DNA from: Notolepis coatsorum
Lineage: Eukaryota; Chordata; Actinopteri; Aulopiformes; Paralepididae
Assembly: GCA_963971535.1 (NCBI GenBank)
Contig: OZ020601.1
Span: 24,042,471 to 24,106,470, forward strand
Direction of reading: 5' to 3'
Length of the DNA stretch: 64,000 nucleotides
The first letter of the stretch is position 1, and every line of letters begins with the position of its first letter. Below are positions 10,624-22,490 of this stretch, one piece after another. Below the pieces are notes generated by a model. The model saw only the letters and a list, made by a program, of their open reading frames with translations. It was not told the DNA's origin and did no database searches. Both the position numbers and the translations under genes were made by a program.

Positions 10624-10652
10624 GTTATAGTTATGTATTCAACTCTAGGTCA
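10624..10652 (+). repeat. Isolated unit of the 18-kb 29-bp minisatellite
   Basis: 'gttatagttatgtattcaac' followed by 'tctaggtcaa' differs at only a few positions from the 29-bp unit of the array at 18006-18581. It lies just before the LINE that occupies the space in between, implying the LINE landed in or beside an existing repeat. Confidence 0.7.
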
Positions 10653-12484
10653 ATTTATAGATCAAAAATGTATGTTACTTTTCTACCAATCTGTATTAGA
10701 GAGTCTCATCAGATACGGTATTACAGTTTGGTTTGGTAACCTGTCTGTACAACTAAAGTCCAAACTGGTCCGTCTGATGCAGACTGCATGGAAGATCATA
10801 GGGGTGAAAGGTCACCCATCCCTGCAGTCTATTTTTGAACAGGCCAATAGAATAGTGCCAGATAAAGGGCAACTACCAAATAACGGATATTTGGTTGTTA
10901 TATTATCGTGTATACTATAATATTATAAATATTAATACTGTATTATTTGTGTATACTATTCTAATTTGGTGTTGTCAGACATCCTGCTGTGCAGGTACTG
11001 TATCTTGTATATTGTGTATTGTTTGGAGTCAGTTGTGTTGCGTCATGTCTGTATGTATGTGTCTGTGGCTGTAGTGCAGAGGTCGGCAATAGGCGGCCCG
11101 CGGGCCGAAATTGGCCCGCCAGCAATAATATCTGGCCCTTCAGAATATATATAAAAAAATAATAATAATAATATTAAATTATTTTTTTATAATTTTTTTT
11201 TATATATCAGATCAACTAGGCTAGGCTATATGTTAGCTATAATGTCCAAATAGAGAAACTACCACCACCTAAAGAATGCTTATTATACGTTGTTTTATCC
11301 ATGTTGAGAGTGAATAACAGGTAGGCAGCGAGGTGCAATGTAGTGCTTGCTCAACATGAAAAAAGTCGGTGGACAGCACCTGGTGCTGAAATAGCAAACA
11401 AGCAGTGTGGTGTGAAATTAAAACACCAGTTCAGTAAGTCATTCAAACTTTATCTTTACTTATATATGACTGTGACGGCACCACACATGTGAACAGTAAC
11501 AATGCAATTAAACTGAAGTCAAATCAGAGCAAAAAAAGCTGAATCTGCTTCAAGAAGATGCGCTACATTAGGTATATAAGGAATTACAATTAACTAAATA
11601 AAAAATACTATTAGGCTTTTAACCCTCTAAAGCCAGGCGCAACAGTAGACATGTTTTGTAAAACATTAAATATCTTTGAATTTGTTTGTGATAAAGACTT
11701 GCTTTATTGTATCGGAATCGATTGTCATCTAAAAATGTAGTGCATCTCTCAGAGAATGCGCGGATGTAAAGCATAGAATCTTGAAATATCTAGATTGGTT
11801 GTTTTCTCCAGAAGACCTTCGGGGGAATAACATTCTTCACAACGGATCATCGCCCACCCCTGGTCAGGGGAAATGCTGCATATACGTATTTAAAAAATGC
11901 TTTTTATTAATTGGAAATATTTCCACTACTTCTCCACTTTATACTTTAAGCATAGCAAAGCTCTTTCAAGATCTAAGTAAATGTTCTCTTTTTTTTTCTT
12001 TTCTCTTATTTTTTGAGGATCTCTATTCAGTTCAATACCTCTATATTATTCTTGGGTTGCTATAACTTACACAAGTTCTTATAAAATGTAAGTGATTATG
12101 GTATGATAATTGAAGCTTATTTTTTGTCTTTATTTTTATTTTTATTTTATTTTAATTTTTATTTAACGGGAGAGTGGCCAAGCCACAGTTGACATTCTAC
12201 TTATGGTAGAATTTAGAATGTTAGATCCTATGGTATACATAGGAAAGTTAAGGATAAATGGCTCATTCTGGGCTAACCGGTGGTGTAAGGGAGAGAGTTA
12301 TACGCGAAGGTTGTGTCTTAGGAACACAGCCTTGTACGGCTCACTGAGGGAGGGGGATTTAGGGGTGTATTTGTATATATGTATGTTTTTAAGCTCGGCT
12401 CTCAACGGGACCTCAATAGTTGGATGTATATCCATTTGTACTCCAGAAGCATTACCAACAATTACACAACAACATGTATAGATT

Positions 12485-13490
12485 ATGGCTAGTTTGAATA
12501 TAATGATCTGGAATACTGGGGGAATAAATAATCAACATAAACGCAAAAGCGTGCTCACACTGATGAAAAACAAACAGGTTGATGTGGCTCTCCTAAGCGA
12601 AACGCACATTTTAGTGGAAGACAAAGCTACGCTAGCGGACAACATATATCATAACATTAGTCACTCTTCCTTTGGAACGAGATCCCGTGGAGTTGCTATA
12701 GTCGTGAAACGGAAGTTGAATATTGAATTGAAGGAAGTATGGTCTGATACAGATGGTCGGATAACCATAGCAAACATTTTATACAGGAATAGGAAAATAG
12801 CGTTGGTAGCGGCATATGCCCCAAATCTGTACGAGGCTAACTTCTACGCTACACTTACCAGAACAATGTTTTTATTTTTATCCACTTTTTCTCCCATTTT
12901 CTATTTTTCTCCCATCCTAATTTTTTCATATCATCCAATTCAACCCTCCCCAGTCTTTGAACGTTGTTTCTTGCCTCCCACAAGCTGGCTGCAATGTGGA
13001 CTAAGTCATACATAGCACGAGTCCCCTCCGATACTCGAGGTAACAGCCGTCGCTTCTTGATTCTACTGCGCAGGCGCACCAACCGACCTGTAGGAGTCGC
13101 TGTCCACAACGCCCAATCCCCACCCTTCAGTTTCCCTCCCCGTAATACGGCCAATGTGTATTACTGTGGACGACCAGCCAAACTGAAAGCAATGTGGAGA
13201 GCAGGGCTCAAACAGGAAGTTCAAGCCTAGTCTCCAGCATTCGTTGCGAGCGCCTTGCCCACTGCGCCACGTAGCCGCACCACTTACCAGAACAATGTTA
13301 AACCTTCCTGAATACTCATTTATAATTGGTGCAGATTTTAATGCCATTTGGGATCCCGGGATGGATAAATCTTATCCCACCTTTTCCAACGACCAGAAAA
13401 ATTCATCTAATGCGTTAAAGGATTGGGCTAAGAATACAGGTGTAAATGACCTATGGCGATCACTCAACCCTACGACCCGAAAGTACTCTT
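12485..13490 (+). pseudogene. L1-like apurinic endonuclease domain, split by a SINE
   Basis: From the ATG at 12485 the frame reads MASLNIMIWNTGGINNQHKR, the N-terminal 'WN..G' start of LINE APE domains. It continues with VDVALLSETHI (catalytic Glu of the SETH motif), RGVAIVVKRKL and IALVAAYAPN. It is interrupted at 12871 by a SINE and resumes at 13300 with LPEYSFIIGADFNAI (Asp/Asn of the GDFN motif). A frame change near 13490 leads to [10 protein letters not shown] and [10 protein letters not shown], the closing SDH motif. The enzyme would nick target DNA to prime reverse transcription. Key acidic and His motifs survive, so decay is mostly by insertion and frameshift. Confidence 0.85.
12871..13280 (-). 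mobile_element. tRNA-derived SINE, copy A
   Basis: Flanked by the 19-bp duplication CACTTACCAGAACAATGTT (12852-12870 and 13281-13299). On the minus strand the head begins 'gtgcggctacgtggcgcagt', containing an A-box-like TGGCGCAGTGGG, followed by a B-box-like GTTTGAGCCC. The tail is the A-rich 'gataaaaataaaaa' end. Related copies are at 15534-16019 and 61917-62837. Confidence 0.9.
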
Positions 13491-15060
13491 GTCGATCTGC
13501 AAGACATAACACTTTCCAGAATAGATTATGTTTTTGCATCCCCTAGACTATTTGATAACTATGACATGGAAATGGTACCCAATGCACTATCAGATCACTG
13601 TTATTTACTCCTAAAAGGATCATTTGGTATACTGTCATCCCGAACCCCAAGATGGCGATTTAACTCGATATTGCTGAAAAACAAGGAATTCATTACACAA
13701 TTCAAAGAAGCTCTTTCTGTATTCCTACTGGAGAATGCGAAATCGGTACCGGACCCCAGAATATTATGGATGTCGGTAAAGGGATTGATCAAGGATTTTA
13801 CCGGGAACTTTTCCTCCAAAATACGCAAGAATCGGTGTTCAAAACTGGCAGAGCTGGAAACGCTTTACTCTACGTTATTTTCCTCTTTACAATACAACTA
13901 CTCTGTTCGACTGGAAACTCAAATGAATGTGTTAAAAAAAGAGATTAATGCCATTTATAAACAACAATCTGAAGTTCAAATACGTAGCACAAGACAACAG
14001 CATTACTTTCATGGTTCTAAACCAAGTCACCTACTAGCTATGCAGTTAAGAGCCAACGCAAAATTTGCAGATATAACTACCATTAAGGCACAGCAAGGAC
14101 TTGTTACAGACCCTAAGAAAATCAACGAGACATTCAAAGAGTTCTACTCCAACTTGTACAAATCAGAAATGGCCTTCGATCAAAACAAAATGGACATATA
14201 TCTTAATCAAATTAACCTTCCTAAACTATCACAGGATGACGCTAAACAGTTAGAAACACCCATCACACTAGATGAACTTAGGGAGGCCATATCTGAAATG
14301 CAAAGTGGTAGGGCTCCTGGAAGAGACGGTATCCCACCAGAAATGTATCTCTCATGTTGGGATGTAATTGGACCCCTATTACTTAATATGATTCTATATT
14401 CAATCAAGGAGGGGAACTTCCATAAGAACGACAATATTGCACTCATAACAGTCCTCCTTAAAAAAGACAAAGACCCCACTGATTGCGGTAGTTATAGACC
14501 CTTAAGCCTCCTCGGAACCGATATCAAGCTGTACTCCAAGGTATTAGCCATCAGACTTCAAAAGCATAGGACGTCTTTAGTTCATCCTGACCAGACTGGC
14601 TTCATAAGAGGCCGCTTGATCACGGATAATATAAGATGGTTACTACATGTGCTAGATGCCAGCAAGGATGACACCACACCTAAGGCGATGCTGTCCCTGG
14701 ATGCGATGAAAGCCTTTGATAGGTTGGAATGGTCTTATCTATGGGCAGTATTAGAAAGGATGGGGTTAGGAAAAGGATTCATTGATATGATTAAAGTATT
14801 ATACAAAGACCCATCGGCCATGATTACAACAGGTATAATCACCTCCGAAATCTTTACGGTATCGCGCTCTTCCAGACAGGGTTGCCCTCTTAGTCCCAGA
14901 CTATTCGCTTTATCATTAGAGCCTTTAGCACAATATATAAGACAATCCCAATCCATAGAACCAATCGCAATTAAGGGCACACAACATCATATTAGTTTAT
15001 ATGCGGACGACGTAATATTGTTCATGCAAAACCCTAACACCTCATCTTCTCAAGTTGATT
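13491..15060 (+). pseudogene. L1-like reverse transcriptase domain
   Basis: An open stretch of over 500 codons. It contains the pre-RT helix region ([18 protein letters not shown]), [14 protein letters not shown] (RT motif 1 area), [50 protein letters not shown] with the first catalytic Asp (about 14691-14730), [20 protein letters not shown] and YADDVILF with the catalytic Asp pair (about 15000-15022). All main RT motifs are intact. The reading frame ends at 15060 by a frameshift, after which the thumb continues from 15055 in another frame. The motif set, with no RNase H, points to the L1/Tx1 group. Confidence 0.9.
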
Positions 15061-17156
15061 GAAGACTTTGGCAATCTATCGGGATTTAGGATAAATTGGC
15101 CAAAGTCGGCTTTCCTTCCACTTAATGCCCCTGCAAAGAATATACTCCTTCCAGAAGAAATACCAAAGGTTAAACACTTCAGATGTTTAGGAATTGAGGT
15201 ATTCCCTACTATAAGCCAAACGGTGAAGTACAATTACACAAAAATCCAAGATAAGATCAAATATGACTTTGACAGGTGGTCCAAACTTAAAAACTCAGTA
15301 CAGGCACGAGTATCAATAGTTAAGATGGATGTTTTACCTAGAATCAACTTCATTAGCTCAATGTTACCGTTATCCCCTCCTGATGGTTACTGGAAAAATT
15401 ACACTCCACCGCATATACATTTATTTGGAATAACAAACAGCCACGAATAAAAAAGATCCACCGCACAGAGAAACAAAGCCGACGGAGGTTTGGCATTTCC
15501 AGACTTTTACCACTATTTTAAAGCGTACTCTTTTTTTTATTCTTTTTTTTTAATCCACTTTTTCTCCCATTTTCTATATTTTCTCCCATCCCAATTTCGT
15601 ATCATCCAATTCAACCCTCCCCTGTCACGAACGCTGTTTCTTGCCTCCCACAAGCCGGCTGCAATGTGGACTAAGTCATACATAGCACAAGTCCCCTCCG
15701 GTACTTGAGGTAACAGCAGTCGCATCTTTTCACCTGCGCAGCTCGATCTCTGTGGCGAGGAGTAACGCGTGGGAGGCTCACGCTGCCCCCGACACTTCCT
15801 GATTCTACTGCGCAGGCGCACCATCCGACCTGTAGGAGTCGCTGTCCACAACGCCCGATCCCCACCCATCAGTTTCCCACCCCCTAATACGGCCAATGTG
15901 TATTAGTATGAACGACCAGCTAAACTGAAAGCAATGTGGAGCGCTGGGCTCGAACAGGCAAGCCCAGCGTCTCCGTCATTCGTGGCGAGCGCCTTGCCCA
16001 CTACGCCACGTAGCCGCCCTTTAAAGCGTACTCTTTAAGACCACTGACAACCTGGTTTGACTCCCAAGCATCTGTATCCTGGAGAAACTTAGAAGAAAAT
16101 ATAGTAGCACCACATAGACTGCAGGACATAGTATACACCATATTATCAATTAAGCAATGCGAATTGAAATTTGGCCCCCTTATTACACATGTGATCCGGA
16201 TATGGCGTGAAACACAAAAAAAATATTCTAACCAACATAAATGGCATAGCCATACTCCCCTATTCAATAACAATGCACTCCTTATTGGAAAACAACCTAT
16301 AAGATACCCCAAATGGGAAAAGCAGGGCATACACACATTGGGAGATGTTTTCAACAAACAGGGTTTTTGTAGCTATCAAGATATACATAAAAAATGTAAC
16401 CTCACCAGTTCCACATATTATTTTTACGCACAGTTATTGGATTGTTTGAAGGCTCATGGAGTCCCATTAAGGATACCAATTGAGCACCACAGATATCACA
16501 AATTCTTCTATGAAAGAGAGACATAGAGAGGATTCGTATCCGATTTGTATCATCACTTACTAACGTCTTCGTATGGAATCCTCCCCCTAGACTCAGTCTG
16601 GAGGAGGGATATACCAGACTTGGAAATAGATTTTGATTGGCAAGAAGTCTGGGCAAACGTTCGAATTGCGTCACGTAACCCGGACCATCAACAAATTAAT
16701 CTTAATTATATTCATAGGACATACCCGACTCCTATAAGATTGAACAGAATGGGACTTAAACAAGACTCCCTATGTTCCTTATGTACAAATGGGGATGAGG
16801 GTACATGTACATTCATGCACATGTATTGGGATTGCCCACCGGTTAAGATATTTTGGAAAGAAGTGTCCCAGCAATTATCAGCATTCTTATCTCTGAACAT
16901 ACCTGTACATCCCTCTGTATTGCTGTTTGCAACCCCTATACAGCTAAAGAGACTAGTTTTATCCGGTCTCACAGCTGCTAAAAAGCTGATAGCATCACGA
17001 TGGATTCAACCGGAAAAAATGTGCCGGAAGGTATGGGTTCTTACCTATCTCGATGGGATTTATCTAGAAATATCTACAGCAAGAATTTTAGGTGTCAGTG
17101 AAACCAACATTGCAATCTGGTTAGAAGTGGTGGAGAGAATAAAAGCTAGCATATGA
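15055..17156 (+). pseudogene. L1-like ORF2 C-terminal part, split by a SINE
   Basis: After the frameshift: FGNLSGFRINWPKSAFLPLN, HFRCLGIEVFP, then a frame change near 15400 into FIWNNKQPRIKK and GLAFPDFYHYFKAYS. A SINE follows (15534-16019). Coding resumes with FDSQASVSWRNLEENIVAPH, runs through a stop at 16524-16526 and ends near 17156. SLCTNGDEGTCTFMHMYWDC is the Cys/His terminal motif typical of this group. Multiple breaks make it inactive. Confidence 0.85.
15534..16019 (-). mobile_element. tRNA-derived SINE, copy B
   Basis: Duplicated target TTTAAAGCGTACTCTTT (15517-15533 and 16020-16036). The minus-strand head 'ggcggctacgtggcgtagtg' with A box TGGCGTAGTGG and B box GTTCGAGCCC is a better-preserved version of copy A. 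It is 486 bp against 410 bp; the extra segment at about 15733-15798 is also present in the 61.9-kb copy, so copy A has a deletion there. Confidence 0.92.
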
Positions 17157-17374
17157 AGTGTAGTGCCTGGTTAGAAACAAAAGAAAATGGATGGATTATC
17201 CAAGTGGGGGTCCGGGGGGGGTGAGCGAGCAAGAGCATAATATGTATGTAGGGTATTAGATAGCAAGTATTAGGTATATATCTCGTAAACTATATTTATA
17301 ATGATTCAAATGGTGATTTCATTGGATGTTTACTGTTAATGCTTGTGAGTCTAATTTGTTGTTATGTTTATGTT

Positions 17375-17377
<3 letters not shown>

Positions 17378-17424
<47 letters not shown>
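17378..17424. repeat. AT microsatellite at LINE 3' end
   Basis: (AT)n of about 23 units, forming the tail of the L1-like element. Confidence 0.95.
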
Positions 17425-17429
<5 letters not shown>

Positions 17430-18005
17430 ATTGGTTGTTTTCTCTGGACTGCATCTAATCCGCTGTATCTATCCATTTATCATATATCTGTCTGTCACTA
17501 TAGCCAATGGAAATGCTAGAAATGGTCACATGGACTGGGAGAACCAATGGAAAATTCCTATTGTTTCTCAATAGTCCAGTGCGCTCCACAGAAAGGGCCG
17601 TCAGATAGACACATTGGTTGTGCGTAATGTAAGATAGGCCGATAAGAGAGAGGCGCTGGTCTCTGGTTTTATAATAAAATGGCAAACAGACAAAGGTATA
17701 ATGTTCAGTGCAAATGTGTATGTCGTTTACAGTTTATTAGGCCACCAATGCAGCTTGTTTATTTTGTCCATTATCTGCCTCTGCCACAAATGTATGTCTT
17801 AGTTATAAGGTGGTCTGTCAGAGTTAAAATGTTTTCACTATCAATATATTAAATTAGCCATTGTTTTTGTTTCCGGCCCCCCATACAATGGCTTGGAATA
17901 AATTTGGCCCTCGGCCAAACTTAATTGAAGACCCCGTGTAGTGGGTGTAAGCCCAAGACAAAATTTCCCAGCTGATGGGACAATAAAGTGACTCTTGACT
18001 CTTGA

Positions 18006-18581
18006 TAGTATGTATTCAATGCTAAGTCAAGTTCTAGTATGTATTCAAACCTAGGTCAAGTTCTAGTATGTATTCAAACCTAGCTCAAGTTCTAGTATGT
18101 ATTCAAACCTAGCTCAAGTTATAGTATGTATTCAAACCTAGGTCAAGTTCTAGTATGTATTCAAACCTAGGTCAAGTTCTAGTATGTATTCAAACCTAGG
18201 TCAAGTTCTAGTATGTATTCAAACCTAGGTCAAGTTCTAGTATGTATTCAAATCTAGGTCAAGTTCTAGTATGTATTCAAACCTAGGTCAAGTTCTAGTA
18301 TGTATTCAAACCTATGTCAAGTTATAGTATGTATTCAAACCTAGGTCAAGTTCTAGTATGTATTCAAACCTAGGTCAAGTTCTAGTATGTATTCAATGCT
18401 AAGTCACGTTCTAGTATGTATTCAAACCTAGGTCAAGTTCTAGTATGTATTCAAACCTAGGTCAAGTTCTAGTATGTATTCAAACCTAGGTCAAGTTATA
18501 GTATGTATTCAAACCTAGGTCAAGTTATAGTATGTATTCAAACCTAGGTCAAGTTATAGTATGTATTCAAACCTAGGTCAA
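18006..18581 (+). repeat. 29-bp minisatellite, about 20 copies
   Basis: The unit is 'tagtatgtattcaaacctag' plus 'gtcaagttc' (29 bp). Variants CAATGCTAAGTCAAG and GTTATAG recur in blocks (first unit and about 18390; last units), showing local duplication of variants. The LINE stack lies directly to its left and one stray unit lies at 10624. Confidence 0.95.
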
Positions 18582-19820
18582 TGAATCTGAATCAAATTAA
18601 TTTGTCAATGAGATGCATGAATCTGCATATAATTTGCCCTCAGTGAGGAAAAGCAGTCTATCCATGTAAACGGGTCAGTGAATGCACCAGTGAACGCACC
18701 GACGGCTTACATCATCCGGACACAATGTGGACAAATGGAAACGAGGAGGATGACTCATCGACAAACAATACATAGTGCTCGCACACATCCAATTACCTTA
18801 GAGGCAGATGCAGGATGAATGGGAGACTGCGAAGAAACATTATGTACACGTCCACAGGTGACGTCTTAAGTTGAGTGCTTGACGGTGACGTTGATCAAGT
18901 CTGAATGCTCTTCAGACCTAAGGCTTTTTTTTAAATGTTATAATACATTCCCACAAAAAGTATTGATGAATGAAGTCATCATATAAAACATTTTGGCCAG
19001 AATTGGTCCAAAATGTATTGTTGTTTACATGTTGTGTGTATGTTTCCCTTCCCTGCTTTCCATTTCCTATCTATAGTGCGACATCTAGTGGCTGAATGTT
19101 AGCTAAAGCATCTTTAAACATGCACAGCCGCCATCTATATACCTATGCTCTGGTCACATGATAGTCACGTGTTACAGGTGAAACACCACTTTTACCCCAC
19201 TAACATCAAAAAGGTATACATATAAAATACAGACGGATGTTAAGAAAATATATACAGTGCAGAAAAATACAGACAAGACCCTAAAAGCACAATATAATTA
19301 CATCAGGCCAGATGGCCGTCATACCTTCAATATTAGATTAGATTAAATTAAAGTGCATTGTCATTATACAGAGTTATATGGGTAGACTATAGTTTGAAGT
19401 AGGTAGTTATGATTACAGTGGCTGTAATATGGCTGGATCTAAACAGAGGTGCCTCCATAACTATAAGGATGATGCCAACATTTAGAAACAGGAGTCTACA
19501 ATAAACCCAACCCTCAGATATTCACAAAAGGGGGAACATAACCTAAATTAGAGTGAACATCACAATAGTCCTTATATACAGTGAGCTTGATCAGTCAATC
19601 TTAAAAAGAGAGCACCACACAAATCATAGTGTGTTGCACAGACTGTGAATGTATGTTATTTACAGAATATATGTTTTCTGAACATGCAGATGACTCACGA
19701 GTCACCAGCCATTAAAGCCCTCGGTGAGAGGAGGAGGACAACAACAGAAAACAGACATGCAGACACACGGATAGTCAGGCATATAGTGTAGGCAAAACAC
19801 TTGAGGTAATGCCATTGGTT
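18582..19820. other. Unassigned sequence
   Basis: No coding domain, tandem array or TIR pair is recognised. 19325-19380 has 'ttagattagattaaattaaa' and 'gtgcattgtcattatac', resembling a LINE tail region. Confidence 0.4.
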
Positions 19821-19825
19821 CAAAG

Positions 19826-19890
19826 TAGGGCTGGGTTATATGAAAAAGAAAACATGACTATATTCCGAATCCCCTTTCCCCCTGATATAT

Positions 19891-19978
<88 letters not shown>

Positions 19979-19980
19979 AT
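19826..19980 (+). mobile_element. hAT 5' end with AT microsatellite
   Basis: Starts TAGGGCTGGGTTATATGA, a hAT-like terminus, and runs into (AT)n at about 19890-19974. The matching right end is not identified. Confidence 0.45.
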
Positions 19981-20021
19981 ATTTGCTTGGGTATGATCAC
20001 ATGTCAGATAATCCAGTCAAT

Positions 20022-20336
20022 GTTTATCATATTGGTTCTGTATGGTACTGGATGTTTATCATATTGGTCCTGTATGGTACTGGATGTTTATCATATTGGT
20101 CCTGTATGGTACTGGATGTTTATCATATTGGTCCTGTATGGTACTGGATGTTTATCATATTGGTCCTGTATGGTACTGGATGTTTATCATATTGGTCCTG
20201 TATGGTACTGGATGTTTATCATATTGGTCCTGTATGGTACTGGATGTTTATCATATTGGTCCTGTATGGTACTGGATGTTTATCATATTGGTTCTGTATG
20301 GTACTGGATGTTTATGATATTGGTTCTGTATGGTAA
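20022..20336 (+). repeat. 32-bp minisatellite, about ten copies
   Basis: Unit 'tttatcatattggtcctgta' plus 'tggtactggatg' (32 bp). As 32 is not divisible by three, the translated repeat cycles through all three frames and gives overlapping open frames; these are not genes. The edge units carry GGTTCTG instead of GGTCCTG. Confidence 0.95.
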
Positions 20337-20685
20337 TGTGTGTGTGTGTGTGTCGAGTGTGATTACAATCAATTGAATGTGTAATGTTCACCTGACATTC
20401 AAAAAAAATTGCAGAGGTCATTTTGTGAAATATTGGACTTATTCTTAGCTTTTCTTTCCATTGATTTAGACAGCAAGATTGTGCATCACAATTGTCCATA
20501 AATTCACGATACGATATCACAGTTTGAAGATATTCGATACAGTATGTACTGTAGGCTATGGATGTCCTAGTGCAACGTCTGTCTAGGAGTCACATGGGAA
20601 AGAGCTAGTTGTGGCACATGACCTTCTATGGCCAATGTCACAGGAACAGCTCATTGAGACTAGACTTCACACCATCATAGCAGGA

Positions 20686-20788
20686 GATCACGCCACACAT
20701 ACTATGATCATGACCTCACAAGCCTGGATATACACTAGACAGGAGATCACCCCACACATACTATGATCATGACCTCACAAGCCTGGAT
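20686..20788. repeat. Roughly 60-bp tandem duplication
   Basis: 'caggagatcacsccacacat' followed by 'actatgatcatgacctcac' occurs at 20689 and again at 20740. Confidence 0.85.
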
Positions 20789-20944
20789 ACAGACATCATT
20801 AAGGCAACGGGTGGGTGGAGGCATAGTCTTCCATTATCGTCACAGATCACGTTTTAGCTCAGAATGTCTCATTACCCACTGATGGCACTCTATACTTTGG
20901 TTACAGTATCTGGGCTTAAAGCTACAATCCTGAATTTATTTGAC

Positions 20945-21145
20945 CCTCTCAACTTACAGTAACTTTCTTTGCCCTGCATTTATACAGCGCTTTTATCCAA
21001 AGTGCTTTACCACTTTGCTGCTGCCACCCTGCTCATCGGGAGCAGCTAGAGGTTAAGGACACTTATTGCCGGGAGGAGTCGGAATCTAACCAGGGAACCT
21101 TGTTAGAGGAACTGCTCTACCTCCTGAGCCACTGTCACCCCAGCA
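20945..21145 (+). repeat. Dispersed teleost repeat
   Basis: 'cagcgcttttatccaaagtg' and 'gccgggaggagtcggaatct' mark a repeat whose first half recurs at about 53325-53460 and second half at about 55240-55375. No TIR or coding is seen and the class is not assigned. Confidence 0.6.
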
Positions 21146-21186
21146 CCTTGTTTATTTGGCAGGGGGTCTACATGGTTTTTACTTAA

Positions 21187-21604
21187 AGGGGAACTATTTT
21201 ACTATTTCTTTCACTATTTGGGCACTTTTACACAATTCCTGTGAGTCTATGGAACACCTCTGTAATATATATATTTTTTTTATTCATTGTTTTGTATTTC
21301 TAATCAAGTCCTCAAAAACAGCATTTTTCTACCTCAAGATCTCGAGCTGTTTTGAGCCTGGGCTCCTAAACCACTGCGCAGCGTCGTCTTCGCCTGAACA
21401 TTAACATGCAGCGGTGTCTTTATGACATCACATATAGGCACATTTTCAAATGACTCAGTTCAGTGAGGGTGAATATTGTGAGAGGAGAATTGGAAGAATG
21501 CGCCAATATGAGAATTTTGAGACATAGATCATATTAATATAAGTTCACATAGCTAGGAAACAATGCTAAACACTCAAAAAGGCCATTTATAAGATAGTTC
21601 CCCT
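21187..21604. mobile_element. TTAA-type DNA element (AGGGGAACTAT ends)
   Basis: Left end AGGGGAACTATTTT preceded by TTAA (21183-21186); right end AAGATAGTTCCCCT. The TTAA expected on the right reads CAGA, so that side has changed. A second copy starts at 30254, again preceded by TTAA. TTAA targets are used by piggyBac and Kolobok groups, but these ends do not let me choose. No transposase coding. Confidence 0.65.
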
Positions 21605-21702
21605 CAGATAAGGGATATTATCTCCATTTCTTCTTCAGTAATGTAAACTTAGCAGATGAGGGATATTATCTCCAGTGTTTTTCTTCAGTAATGTACACTT
21701 AG
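21604..21702. repeat. About 53-bp tandem duplication
   Basis: 'gggatattatctccattt / gggatattatctccagtg' and 'ttcttcagtaatgtaaactt / ttcttcagtaatgtacactt' give two adjacent copies. The second copy supplied the target for the SINE that follows. Confidence 0.8.
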
Positions 21703-21894
21703 GGGGCGCCAGGGTGGCGCACCACATACAGCGCTGCGGTGGAACACGGCCATCCCGGGCTCGACTCCCGGACCCGGCGACCTTTGCCGAATGTCTTCCC
21801 CCTCTATCTCCCATACTTCCTCTCTCTCTCTGCCGGACTGCCCGGAGAAAAACAATGAAATATCTACCAAAAACATAATAAAAAGAAATAAAAA
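21703..21894 (+). mobile_element. tRNA-derived SINE, 192 bp, intact boundaries
   Basis: A perfect 16-bp target duplication AGTAATGTACACTTAG (21687-21702 and 21895-21910) bounds it. The head 'ggggcgccagggtggcgcac' contains an A-box-like GGTGGCGCACC, and 'gggctcgactcccgg' a B-box-like element. The body has 'gccgaatgtcttccccctct' and the end is A-rich. It is a different SINE family from the one at 12.9, 15.5 and 61.9 kb. The perfect duplication suggests recent insertion. Confidence 0.93.
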
Positions 21895-22490
21895 AGTAAT
21901 GTACACTTAGCTCAGCGCCTAACGCCACCCACACACCCACACGTTGTAAACGCTGTGAAAAACAACTCTGATTAACCTAAAACTGGTAACATAGATTCCT
22001 TACCTCAGATCAGATGTTCTGCAAAAAGATGAATCCAATTCCTGATCGCCATTCCAAATATTGATCCCGTTTATTGATCCAACGTTATAGTCCGAAACGC
22101 ATAATCGAAAGCTGCTCCGAGCCTCGCCAGTGAATCTGGTAACAGACACTGCTTGCCAGAGATGGGAAAACCCTGGACCGGAGTTTTTCTCTGATGCACT
22201 TCTTCACTCAATCCAATCCAATGATGTGCATTACCATCCGGGAGACGATAGGGGGCGGTATTTGCCCTTTTCGAGCTCAGTGACATTCCCAATGATAACG
22301 TCAGGCTGGACGGAAGAAAAATGAATGGATATCGCTAATAAAATAAAATATTTCTCGTTATTGGCCGCCATGCGTTGGTTGCCAATAACGAGTTTTCTCG
22401 TTGTTGGCAACCAATGTGTTAATGGGAATGTGGGTGGTTTGAGATACAGATGTGTATCAGTGCTGATCAAACCGTAAACAAAGAGGCCTG

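Larger units (their letters stand above)
11809..17429 (+). mobile_element. Near full-length L1/Tx1-like LINE, 5.6 kb
   Basis: A 15-bp duplication ATTGGTTGTTTTCTC bounds it (11794-11808 and 17430-17444), the long target duplication made by target-primed reverse transcription. The 3' end is an (AT)n tract and short A run. About 680 bp of leader precedes an endonuclease-RT frame (12485-17156) broken by two SINEs, frameshifts and at least one stop. No ORF1-like frame is visible in the leader. Because the duplication marks both ends, the element integrated as a nearly complete copy. Confidence 0.88.
11077..17935. mobile_element. hAT element carrying an L1-like insertion
   Basis: The left end is CAGAGGTCGGCAATAGGCGG. 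The right end 'aattgaagacccc' is the imperfect inverted counterpart (ATTG..GACC). The duplicated flank is TGTAGTG (11070-11076 and 17937-17943), probably an 8-bp duplication with one changed base. Subterminal 'gcggcccgcgggccgaaatt' and 'aatttggccctcggccaaac' also face each other. Removing the L1 leaves about 1.2 kb of AT-rich interior with no recognised transposase. Confidence 0.75.
10655..18003 (+). mobile_element. LINE (L2/Rex-like) split by a 6.9-kb hAT
   Basis: The left part (to 11076) encodes on the plus strand MLLFYQSVLESLIRYGITVW, FGNLSVQLKSKLVRLMQTAW and IIGVKGHPSLQSIFEQANR, the post-RT region of a LINE. It continues past the hAT at 17944 with 'ggtgtaagcccaagacaaaa', ending in 'aataaagtgactcttgactc'. 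The two halves join naturally when 11077-17935 and one copy of TGTAGTG are removed. The 5' portion of the LINE is missing. Confidence 0.75.

Noticed and set aside
13200..13280. tRNA gene (similar candidates at 15940-16019, 21703-21780 and 61917-61990)
   Set aside because: A and B boxes are the heads of SINEs with target duplications and 3' tails; they do not form an independent complete tRNA cloverleaf.
18006..18581. CRISPR-like array of about 29-bp repeats
   Set aside because: Repeats are head-to-tail with no unique spacers, and the context is a vertebrate genome.
19983..20376. Overlapping hydrophobic repeat proteins in three frames
   Set aside because: A 32-bp repeat cycles through all frames and gives the same peptide in each; no signal of coding selection.
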